Of a stretch of 64,000 nt of DNA, positions 54,021-64,000 are shown piece by piece. Source of the DNA: Paracyclopina nana. Its lineage: Eukaryota > Arthropoda > Copepoda > Cyclopoida > Cyclopettidae. The position numbers and the translations under genes are program-made. Under the pieces are notes generated by a model. It saw nothing but the letters and a program-made list of their open reading frames with translations. It made no database searches and had not been told where the DNA came from. Every line of letters starts with the position of its first letter. Within the stretch, counting starts at the first letter, position 1. The stretch spans positions 1,736,001 through 1,800,000 of the forward strand of contig JAGUCH010000003.1 of the NCBI GenBank assembly GCA_019096065.1, given 5' to 3'.

Positions 54021-57000
54021 TTATTCGAATTCCATGGCCATAGATTGCTTTCTCTGCTGCTCATATTTCACAGTACGTCCAGCAGCATCGGTGACTATGA
54101 TTGCCTTCTGCTTGAGCTCCTGAAAGTAGTTGCACCAATTGTAAGTCAACCAGACAACAAATCTAAAGAAGCTTACATACTGCTAACTACTCTCATTATA
54201 GTAAGCCATTCAGCTAAAGAGCTTTAACGGTTTGCTGTTGCAAATATCAGTTGTCAAATTAAGACAGTGAGAACGTGGGAAGCTATAAAAAAGGTCAAGT
54301 GGTCTCTCTTGCTTTTTAGCTCTAAATTGACCCAGTTGTAAAATGAGTTGGGGACGTAACAACAACGCCTTCACGATGTTATATTTTGCAAACAAGGGAA
54401 AATAAGTTAATTGTCCTGTTCATGTACGCCTCAAACTCCTTAGGAAAATACATGAAAAACGCTTCAAGCAAGGGAGAAAAATTGTCTCACGACGAGTGCC
54501 AGGCTGCCAGCTGATACTAAAAAAATCAGATCGACTTTAAGCCAACTTGAAAGTAAACAAATCTAATTTTTGCTATTAAGCGCTCCACATTTTAGTCCTT
54601 TTGACCAAAATCAATAGTTAAATTTCATCTTTTATCAAGGAAACGTGATGACATATAGTTTGTTTTGAAATATGCTGAAAACCGTTCGACAAAATGGCAA
54701 AAATTGCCATTAAAAACGCTGCACGGCCCCAAGCTGAACTCGTAGAGTGGCAGTCAGCAACAGATTCACTTTTCCGTAAGTCCTTGCATAAGTCATTATT
54801 TTCCATACCTTAAAGCATTCTTAATACATGAACAAGGCATAAGTACCTCGTGGACTTCGAAGAACAAGTTGTCATCGAAAAAGGCCTCTTTTGGCATCAT
54901 GTGCTTCATGCCAACTCCACCTCCAGAGACATTGCCAACTGCCAACGCCAGCTTGACCACAGTGGTTCCAGGTCGGTAGATTTCATCCAGCCTCTGGTAT
55001 TTGCTAATCAGCCTCATCACGAGGCCGGTGGCAGTTCCACCAACGATGGAGATGGCCAAGGTCACAATCAAGGCAATTAATTGATTTACAGCCTGACGAG
55101 AGGGTGTGATTGCAGCACTGAACACATTGTGGTGGTCGTAGCTGTCCTTGAGGGCAGGATAAATTTCGGTCAACCTGAGGACAAGCATCGTTTCAGCATT
55201 TCTGTGTGTACGTTAAAATTACATATAAAAGTTGCTACGTACGATTCCCCATACATTTCGGTGGTGGCCAGAGCAGCTAAAATGCAGCTGATCAAAGCCC
55301 CGAATATACCCGGCATTCCATGCAAATTATTGACTCCGCAAGTGTCGTGAATCTTGAGCTTGCTCCTCAAAAATGGCTGAAAAAGTGCAAAATATGCAAC
55401 CAATGAGTTTGGCCATAAATCGTTTTTGAAAATATTCAAGATTTCAGGCACAGCTAAGAAAGGTATAATTTATATACCGAGGAAAACTCGAATCCCAGGA
55501 CTGAAATGATTCCGGCCATGCCCCCGACCAGCAATGCAGCCCAGGGTTGGATCATGAGATCGGCGCAAGCTCCGATAGCTACCCCACCGGCCAATGTCGC
55601 ATTTTGGATGTGCTCCATCACGAATTTCTTGTGCTCGTTCATGAGCGCCGACATGGCAAAGGCGCACATGACGCAGCCGCACAAGCTGAAATACTAAAGC
55701 AGACCGGTTTTCCACTGTTAATGGTCTCGTCGACTGGTTTAGCCAGAGATGGCTATCAATACATCGTCGATTACTCACAGTGTTAAGAAGGGCTCTTTGT
55801 TGGGCATCGCCAGGGATGGCAGTAGCTGCATTGAAACTTGGCCAAAACATCCACAGGAAAATGGTGCCAATCATGGAGAAAAGGTCATGAGTGTAATCAG
55901 AGCCCTGCAAAAAAAAGATTCATTGGAGGCAAATTAAAAGCAGCATTGGCAAAATAACACGAGCGCCTTTCCCTATTTGTTTCGTGCTCACAGTTAAACC
56001 GGGCTCGATTTTTTGTTTATGTCCGAAAACTCAATCAAAATGCCACTGTGCGCTTATTAAGTAGATTGTTTTGTTTACATCTTGCAGCACTTTCATGCCC
56101 ACCAACAGCAGCGCCATCTTTCAGGCTTACGGCAGAATCTCAAACTAGACGTACTACAGTATTCAGTCTTTTTCTTGGCAGAATAATAAAACTAACCAGT
56201 TTTTTCTTGTTTGGGCTTTGATCAAGATGACGCAGCCCTTATCACTTTAATTCACTTTCGGAGAAGATACATTATGTGTATGTGTTTCTCGTGGGAAATA
56301 TTTGAGCTTAATCTATGCATGGAATATTCTTGCCATTGATCACTCTGTCTGGCAGTAATTTTTAGCTGTGACTCACCTCGTTCTCATGTTCAAGAAAATC
56401 CTTGTTGTAGAGGGCCCTCGAGACAGCAAGGCCAAAATAAGCTCCAAATACGTGCACAAAAAAAGTGTCGCCTGCGTCTATGGCCTAGATTATTTGGTAA
56501 CAGTTGTGAATTAAAAATGCTTTTCAGAAGAGCAACTATCAAGCCACATACCCCTAAAAGCTTTCTTCCAACAACTTCGTTCACAACGTAGAATACCACT
56601 TCACTCAGAGTCATGACAATCAGTTGGAGGGGTGAAGTCTTGCCAATGACAGCACCAAAGCTAATCAAGACAGCAGCAGCCGCAAAGTCACTAAATAACA
56701 TGCTGGAAAAAAAGGCAAAAGCGTATTGTTGTTGCACATCAAATTGACAAAATGCATCCGAAATCACAAAATGCGACCCAAAAAAGTTATCTTAAAGGGC
56801 GAATGAGTTATTAATTTTGTGATGACAGATGTGCATTCATTATGTCATAGTACATTCTTGTTTAGCTAGGTGGAAATTTTTTTAGCATATTTGAGCTACA
56901 CGAGCCACATATCATTAAAACGTTGCTGCAAGCTACTTGACTATTTTTTCTGACGGTGTTTTTTCATCATTGTAATTAATAAAGCAATTCTGATGCATCA

Positions 57001-58210
57001 ATCTTGGTAATTATAATTAGTAGTGGCGTACTTTGGTCTTTTGCTCTTTTTCAGATTGACCGGAGGAATGGTAGTACATTCTATTGAAGGTCTGTTTTCT
57101 TCTGCCTTACCTCTCCTGGATATTCAAGAAGATTTTTCCAGGCCACTCGAAATGTTCATGAATGACAGTGCCATTGCCAAAGTCATGCTCGTATTCTTCA
57201 TGCAGATGGAAAAAGCCAAATACAAGAGTTGCCCATTGCAAGCAGATCACAGCACACAGCATATTGAGCGAGACTGCTGATAGCCCATATTTCTTGAGAA
57301 AAGTCATCAGGAAGCCAAAGCCAATGAAGATCATGACGTGGACATCCTGAAACACTAATCAAAAGATAGCATTAAAAATTATGAATTTCTCAAAAGACCT
57401 GAAAATGAAAAAAACTGAAGCGGACTGCACAAGCACGCGTTTAATTTTTTCATTGCACTTTTTAAATTGCAAGCTGTTTTTAATTTATGGATTGGTTTTA
57501 CTGCGAGTAGCAAATCAAGTTTTTAAGTGGTCATGTTTTTTCAAACAATTATCTATTCTAAAAAATGTATACGTTGATAAATCAAGTCCCACCCAAAAGG
57601 CTACAGAATAAATATGTGTATTAAAATGCGCAGTACAAAAAATAGTTGCGAAGATATCACGCAAGAAACCTGCTTTACTGGAGGCTTGTTTCAATTGGGT
57701 TAAAAAATTAGGCTTTTTCAATCATGAAAAAAGATGATCTAAAAAAACCAAGATCGTCAGTAACAGAGGCAATCTCAAAGAGAGACTGATTCAAATTACA
57801 CCCGCTGGATGGCGTTGGTTTCCATGCAGCCCAAATAACCTGAAATACTGCCAAAAAAAGTGGAAGCCATGTAGTAATTCCTTTGATGGGGAAGTCTCGC
57901 AAAAACCTCTCAATTCGCATAGAATTTGCGAAGCTGCATTAGCTTTTGCTCATAATTTTTAGCGTGTTTTTAAAAAAACGTTGCTCGCTATAAAAATGTG
58001 CTTACTTGGGTATCCTGCAAGGATTTCAATGCCTTTCTCATTCGACAGTGGTCCATGCTGGGCACTTCCTGGGTGGTAGATGACGAATTTGCCAAACAGA
58101 ATGATGAAGATGATTTGCAGTGCAATCAAGACCGGGATATGGCCGATGCGTCGCCAATTACTCAAGTGCTTGAAGCCCATCAGGTGTTTACGGCTGTGAG
58201 CCTCAGTCAT
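54021..58210 (-). CDS. Rh50: Rh50-type ammonium transporter (Rhesus family)
   Basis: Nine exons (58210-58006, 57354-57111, 56702-56552, 56484-56377, 55904-55779, 55693-55478, 55376-55243, 55174-54847, 54119-54021) join in frame to 536 residues. Family signatures are clear: [73 protein letters not shown] and [20 protein letters not shown]. The twin pore histidines sit in the VHVFGAYFG and NNLHGMPG motifs, and the first Phe gate region ([12 protein letters not shown]) is present. About 11-12 membrane helices are expected. Rh proteins conduct NH3/NH4+ and work as trimers in the plasma membrane of excretory and gill-like epithelia. The C-terminal exon gives a cytoplasmic tail. The exon 2 acceptor (ATTAG) was set by phase. 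Confidence 0.95.
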
Positions 58211-58848
58211 TGTTGCTTTTAGGCAAAAGCAGCTCCTTTTTCGCTCTGTACCAAGAACTAGTGACCCTTCAAATGCGGCCAGGTCCCCATGCAAGCGACT
58301 ACACCAAGAGACACCTGCGACCCAAGTATAGGTATTCCAGTTTCAAGCTCATTAATGGTTCGAGTCCACTGCTTTGAGCGTGTGTGTGTACGTAAAATGT
58401 GACACACAGCGAGGCAATCTGACTTTAACCAATTCCCAGCAGCAAAATTAACGAGAACAAGAAAATCCTACGAAAACAACATTGGCGAGAACAAGCGATT
58501 ACACATGTGATACCAATTCTTACACTTTTAATTTTTAGGCCCCGTTCATGTGCGGATATATTCATAGTATGAAATTGGACGAGCTAAATTGTGGTGGCTT
58601 TGAGATGAAATCTGCCTTTTTTGTGACGGTGGAAATGGCATTTTTATTGCTGGGGCGACCGCTTGGGATTCCTGGTCTTGCTTGATAAAAAAAGTGTTTT
58701 ATGTACTGCAAGCTTTTATTCGGCTTTTTTGAACGGCTAGTAAAAGCTTTGACAAAAACCTTTTAAAATTACTCGCTCATTTCTCTTGCGTAAGAATTCG
58801 TATTGTGCAACTACGTAAACAGCTTTATTTTAGAAATGTCAGTAAACT
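58211..58848. other. Rh50 5' flank, nothing recognised
   Basis: An open frame continues upstream of the Rh50 ATG without another ATG, then stops. No TATA box is evident. Confidence 0.35.
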
Positions 58849-59067
58849 TTAATAAATGTCATTTTTTGGAGAATCAAGCAGATGACCGGGGTCCGTAGGC
58901 ACTTTCATATCAACTTGGCTTGTTGACACATACCATTGAAAGATCGATTCCACAAAGCTCTCCCACTTTAGTAACTGAGAACCGGATTGACTGTAGCGAT
59001 GCAAACCGGTCTTCATTAAGGTGTAGCAATTGCAGAGCGAAAACCAGAAAAACGACCAAAAAGCCAT
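58849..59067 (-). CDS. Small predicted secreted protein, 72 residues
   Basis: ATG 59067 starts MAFWSFFWFSLCNCYTLMKTG, a possible signal peptide, followed by about 50 polar residues ending HLLDSPKNDIY. Two cysteines lie inside the leader. A TATAA element on the minus strand at 59134-59139 is about 70 bp upstream, and an ATTAAA-type signal overlaps the stop region. It resembles in plan the two peptide genes at 8.6 and 13.4 kb but not in sequence. No family is recognised, and it may be a chance ORF. Confidence 0.35.
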   Translation of the reverse strand: MAFWSFFWFSLCNCYTLMKTGLHRYSQSGSQLLKWESFVESIFQWYVSTSQVDMKVPTDPGHLLDSPKNDIY

Positions 59068-59139
59068 CCTATTTTTGATTCAACAAAGCAATGGGAGTAA
59101 AAAGGTGGCTTTTTGTTGTATGTGCTTGTGAGGTTATAA

Positions 59140-61799
59140 TGGCTTTTGAAAAGAGTACCAAATAAGCTTCTCACGTGTTGTGAATGCACAAGTTTGCATT
59201 ACCTAATCATGCCAAGTCATTGTTGATATGACAATGGCCTGTTTCAGATGTACCTAAAATAATTTTCCGTCATTATCCTGTCATTTGGTGGCTGTGAATA
59301 TTTTAGGTGGTTGCTATTTTGAGAAAATGCTCTAAATATTGCACGACAAATCCTCACAAGTGTGACTTTCCACTATGAATTGAAATATGGTTCCAAGTTG
59401 GAAATTAATTCGATTTCTAATTTTACATTGTAGAAATTATCTTTGATAGATCAAAATTAGATGAAATTGAAGAAGCTTATTATATTACTCAATTAGAAGA
59501 GTACTAACTTCGTACGAAAATCTGATACATTTCCTATATTTAGAAAATACAGACGCGTACGAATTTAGTGCTTGCTAGTATTCATACAATTCTTTGTAAA
59601 ATGACTGTATTATATATTTTCCCAAAAGAGGAATTTGTATTATGTTATATTTTGTCAAAACATGAGAGCAACAAGAACTAATTTTCTGCCATTTGCATAC
59701 ATCTAGCCTAAGCTATGTAAACAACGCTTTTGGGATCTTGGCAACACGCAATACATAGATACGAATGATGAACAACATCTACACAGCATTCCGGGAGCCA
59801 CAAGTCATGACGATTGAGCATTCATGCATGCATGCATGACAGATCAAAGAAGGTTGAGTGACTCAAAATAATCATTCTTACGAGCTGTAGTCTGGCTTTT
59901 AAAAAAAGAGCTCACTTATACTTACAGGACACCATTTGATGCGGATCTTTGTCCATAACGATAGTTAGCCTTGGTTGCGTCAACTCCTCAATGTAATATT
60001 GCGGATTCAATGATGCAAAACATTTTGCCTGGCTCATAGACTACCCTGAATGTGTTAATGAAACCAATTTCTTAGAAATATTAACAAATCTTCGGGAAAG
60101 TCTGTTTAAGAAGTCCTTATATTCATTTGCCAAATCAGCTTTCCAAATCAGCGGAGGGTCAAGCTGAGATATTTGCTAGACTCGCCAATTCAGCTAATAT
60201 TTTGCAAGCCTCCTTTCAAGTCAGTGAATTTGCGCAGACGAGTGCAGTTTTGCACAAATGTAATTATGGACTAGATCGGAACGTAGCATGAAACGACTAT
60301 TCGCAACTTACGGCTAAGTTGAAATACGAATGTGAATATTATATCAGCCGTAAGCAGTCAAAAGAACAATTTTTGCAGGCAGATTCAGATTTTCACAAAC
60401 CTCATCAGAAAAGAGCTGTTTATTTGCAAAGAAGAGGATGTATTTATGGCAATAAATTATTGTCCACCAAATGCACTTTGCTCTGCACTACAATGATTAT
60501 GCCCACTCACTTGGGATTGCAGATGCTCAAGGCTGAGTGAGTGCTGCTGCAAAGCACTGCAAGGTAAGTCAAGGGAGAAAGGCCATCTCGTATAAAAAGG
60601 AGCTAGTCCAGTGGAGGCAAGAGGCGACAAAAGACTGGCAAGTGTTTTTCTCCAATTTTTATTATCCAAAGAAGCTTTTTTAGGTACATCCATCAAACAT
60701 GTGTCACAGAAAAGTTGTTGCTGCTCTACGACAGATGGATCCGGATAATTGTTGTTGTTGTTGGAAAGGCCGAATTATTCATCAAAGCCAATTAGTAAAG
60801 GAATCGTAATTGTATGGTAGTAGTACACAATTATACTCAAAACACTTGTCGGGTGTGTTACATTGTAATTTTGCTAAAATAAGTTTTTTCATTGGCATTC
60901 GTCTGGACCGAAGCACACCTTCATTTCTTGATCCGGGTGGGTCCTCATTCACACATTGTATGTAGTAGTATGATATATTTGAACTTAAAAGCAAGTTATA
61001 AGAAGAGCGTGGGAGGAGGGGATTTTATGGCACCAAATCAGCGTTAGTATAGACACTCTTTCATGCAGAAGTTCTATGTTGTTTAATGTATAATTGAGAA
61101 AAGGTTTTCAGTAGCACAACTGCTGGTAGACAGAGGAAAAAAGCTAATGAAAGAGCGGAGGAATGCAACCAAACAAAGCAGCATAATTGGAGGAACGATA
61201 GTCACAATACTTTTTTGCGAGCCCTAAATGTATTTAGGTAGTAGTAGTTTAAAGGTAGTAATAATGATAATAATAATGATGCCACGTACGCGCGCGCACT
61301 CGCTCACAAATTGTTTTACAAATTTTGTCGTAGTCGTAATACAGTATTTGTTGTAGACTAGCAACGAGTAGCTATTAATATGGTAGATCAGTAGAGTAAT
61401 GTTAGATCATAGTAATTAACATCGACACAAATAATCCCTAGTATATGCAGTAGTGTTTTTGGACGCAGCAGATGAGGAGGAGAAGGTTAGTATTTTTTCA
61501 GAATTTGAGGTGGGATTCTTGTGTTTGTTTGTTGTAAAGCTTTTTCTCTGTCATGGCATTTAACATTTACAATTGATTTTGCTCATGCTGTAGATGATGG
61601 CGTCGACCATGTTTTATCAGTCGGTCGACCAAACTCTAGGTCCTCGCGCCTATGTTCACTTAATAGTATATAGATATCTATGTATTGGACAAAAGCTTGT
61701 TTTTTCTGAGTAGTAGTGTGTGAGGGAGTTGTCATCGTCGTCAACAGACATAACATTGAGATCATGGCGATTTGATGATCTTCGACTCATCTTCTTTTT
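59140..61799. other. Intergenic sequence and probable long Appl 3' UTR
   Basis: No gene is recognised. The part next to Appl (about 60.7-61.8 kb) is rich in GTAGTAGT and AATAATAAT-type simple repeats, and several minus-strand AATAAA signals (for example near 60655) could end a long Appl 3' UTR. A plus-strand TATAAAAAGG at about 60591 has no ORF after it. Confidence 0.35.
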
Positions 61800-64000
61800 T
61801 TAGGTGGACGCGGCCTCGAAGTACTTGTAGGTGGGGTTTTCGTAGCCGTTCATCTGCATGTTGGCAACATGGCGTTCCTCCGGGCTGGCTGTTTGATCGA
61901 CTTCAACAAATCCCTGCAAAAATCATGTAGAGTGAAGCGCATTGAAAGAAGCAACTGAATATCGAGAAACGTAGTTAAACATGCACATAATATTAGCAGC
62001 AGCAGCAGTAAAATCCATACAGCTTAATTTCGATATTTTAGAGCGGATTTCTTCTACTCGAGCACGTAGTATAGAATACATACGTTGCGAACTCAATAAC
62101 GATTTCCAATCACGTTATATGGATGGCACACAACTAATATGATATGTAGCAGCATATTGGCGAAAAAATAACAACGCCGGAAAGTCATGGAGAATGATAA
62201 GTTTAGGCAAAGAAGCAATTTAGAAAAAACTACGAAAAGCTGATTGGCAACTTTATGATCTCCCGTCCAAGTGGAGTCATCGTGGATTAAGGCTTAGCAT
62301 GAATCTCTTCTTTGGAAAGATGCACAAGGGGAAAAATGTAAAGGAATTCGCGAGGAAGTGCGAAAGTTTGTTCTGCCAATTTACCTCCTTGCTCAAGAGT
62401 CCATTTCGGGTAGTCTGAACAGATACCAACTAATAAGGAGAAAAAGCAAGGGGTGGGAGCACTCTTTTAGTAAAAGCTGCACACGGGCTCATTTTTATAA
62501 CATCATAGTATATGGTGGGACGATCCCTAAAAGTGGGCTGCCATTGAAAAACCATCAAATACCATTATTGCACTTTTTGCAGCACCCACCATATAGTAAT
62601 CCATGACATAATGCATATGGCCAGAGCAAGTAATTTATACCTGGTGATGAGGATGCCTGCCATTCCTCCTTTTGAGGACGACAACTCCGACAACCATGGC
62701 TGCCACCAAAGCAATTCCAGCAAAGCCCAAAGTCACGTAGACGGAGCTGCTTTCTTTATTCATTTCCACTCGGCGAACAGAAAAGCCCTGAAAATACAGA
62801 GGGATTTTAGCGAGTGTTACTCAACAACAACTACAGCAGCACAATTGCATCAAAGCCTTTTTTCAGAGCAAAGTGTGCTAGCACCAAGTCTTTTGATGTG
62901 AAAAATCAAAGGACCCGAAAGCTGGTTTCCACTTACGGCTTGGTTATGGGAGATTTCATGGGCTTGGGCGTGAGCCACGACGGGCTCGATGTGAACGGCG
63001 GTCGCGTGGACCTCGATCTTCAGCTCCTTGGACGCGGATTCGGGTGAGGCCGGAGAGGCCGCTGTGGTCGGGGCTTGGGCCACAACCTTGGGCGTTTCCT
63101 CAACCTTGCCGGTGGTGATGGTGGTGGCTGCCGCCATCTTTTTCTCTGCAATCCTTTGCTTCTTGTCCTCCATTCGCTCGCGTTCTCGCTCTGAAACAAT
63201 TTTAGCCTACGTCAGCACAAAAAAGCACCAAATGCGATATGGATGTTTCAATAGAATATCGAATGCATGTGGCCTCCGAGGTCTGTTTCCTTTTCATGGA
63301 AACAGACATCCTAATGCAGCCAAGATGATTGCTTTCGGAAAACCGAGACCCCTGGAATGGTACCTTGGATCTTGGTTTTCATATCAGATGTGTAGTTATT
63401 GATCATCTCTTGCTCGTGGTCCTTGTCCATTCGGAGCAGTGAGGCCGGAGTGTTGTCCCTGGACCGAAGGGCAATCAAGTAATCCTCCATCAAGGGCAAG
63501 ATTTTCGTGTTGAGATCTTGGAACCGGGAAAGCATTTGCAACGATTCGTTCACCAATCGATCAATGTCAGCCAAATGCTCCACGGTTATGTCACGTTCGC
63601 GGTCAGCCTGTGGTATACAAATTTAATTACACTGATGACCAACAAATCTCGCACTACATCCAGAGAGGCCAGTGGTAATTTCAAGGAAGATTCCTTCAAA
63701 TTAGATTGCAAGACTAACTGGATTTCACGGAGATCAAAGTGCGTACTGCCAGCTTGATGACGTGACAGCACACACATTTATTTCCAGAAAAATAGAGCAA
63801 TCTCACCTGATCCACACTGGTCTCAAGCAGGTGTCTGAAGTGTTGAATAGTGTGGTGCCTGTCCTTGTGGAGGGCTCTGAGCAACTTCTGCAGGCATTTC
63901 TGCACCCTGTGGGTGTTGGGGTTGTTCTCGTTGAGAGCCTTGGTGTAGCAGTTCATGGACTGCTTCTTCTTCTGGTTGATCATGGAGATGACGCGTTGCT
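61800..64000 (-). CDS. Appl: Amyloid-precursor-like protein (Appl), C-terminal part
   Basis: Visible exons are 64000(edge)-63807, 63607-63364, 63190-62937, 62787-62641 and 61913-61800. The first two encode the helical E2 domain ([40 protein letters not shown]). The third encodes the acidic/Ala-rich juxtamembrane stalk. The fourth encodes the transmembrane helix ([20 protein letters not shown]) with a KRRNG stop-transfer. The last encodes the short cytoplasmic tail with the invariant [12 protein letters not shown], the PTB-domain docking and endocytosis motif of all APP proteins. The E1 domain lies outside the window. Appl is a neuronal type I membrane protein cleaved by alpha- and gamma-secretases. 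No Abeta-like sequence is conserved, as is usual in arthropods. Confidence 0.95.

Noticed and set aside
60457-60696. 79-codon minus ORF near a plus-strand TATAAAAAGG
   Set aside because: The ORF has no recognisable feature and the TATA box is on the other strand with no ORF downstream.

Overview
This is an intron-rich nuclear window from an arthropod, most likely an insect or close hexapod. The main reasons are an arthropod-type SET/MYND (SmydA-like) gene, a chloride channel of the insect pHCl/hodor type, and Patronin, Nmd3, Rab32, Rh50 and Appl orthologues with short GT-AG introns. I worked the gene models out by hand from splice sites, reading phase and family motifs. Every multi-exon model given with exon coordinates closes in frame, but none has transcript support.

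Layout. 1-2.6 kb: edge of a Polinton/Maverick-like (adintovirus-type) insertion, with an integrase running off the window, a C2H2 ORF and a tandem pair of BIR-RING (IAP-like) genes, one decayed. 2.8-5.5 kb: five-exon Cys-loop chloride channel (+). 6.1-16.7 kb: a cluster of an unrecognised two-exon membrane-protein family: one relic, possibly an orphan exon, one gene whose intron carries two DNA transposons, and one gene with two near-identical alternative last exons. Two tiny predicted secreted-peptide genes lie between them on the other strand. 16.8-19.0 kb: SmydA-like gene (-). 19.5-39.0 kb: Patronin/CAMSAP (-), with 21 coding exons in the model from the proximal start, two alternative first exons, and a run of seven consecutive frame-neutral small exons. 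A single-exon gene for a 1,427-residue repeat protein sits inside its first intron on the same strand. 40.1-44.6 kb: Nmd3 (+), with Rab32 nested antisense in its last intron. 44.7-46.6 kb: an MCFD2-like EF-hand gene (-), preceded on what looks like the same transcript by a 68-residue membrane ORF. 49.2-52.4 kb: a secreted, cysteine-containing precursor gene (+) whose signal-peptide exon is split by a 1.5-kb TA-flanked transposon. 54.0-58.2 kb: Rh50 ammonium-transporter family (-). 58.8 kb: another small secreted ORF (-). 61.8-64.0 kb: 3' half of Appl (-), running off the window.

Working together. These are mostly independent housekeeping or neuronal genes (60S subunit export, microtubule minus ends, lysosome-related-organelle traffic, ER-Golgi cargo, ammonium transport), so no operon-like logic is expected. 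The parts most likely to be new are the membrane-protein/peptide cluster at 6-17 kb, the nested repeat protein at 32-36 kb, and the transposon-split secreted precursor at 49.5-52.4 kb.
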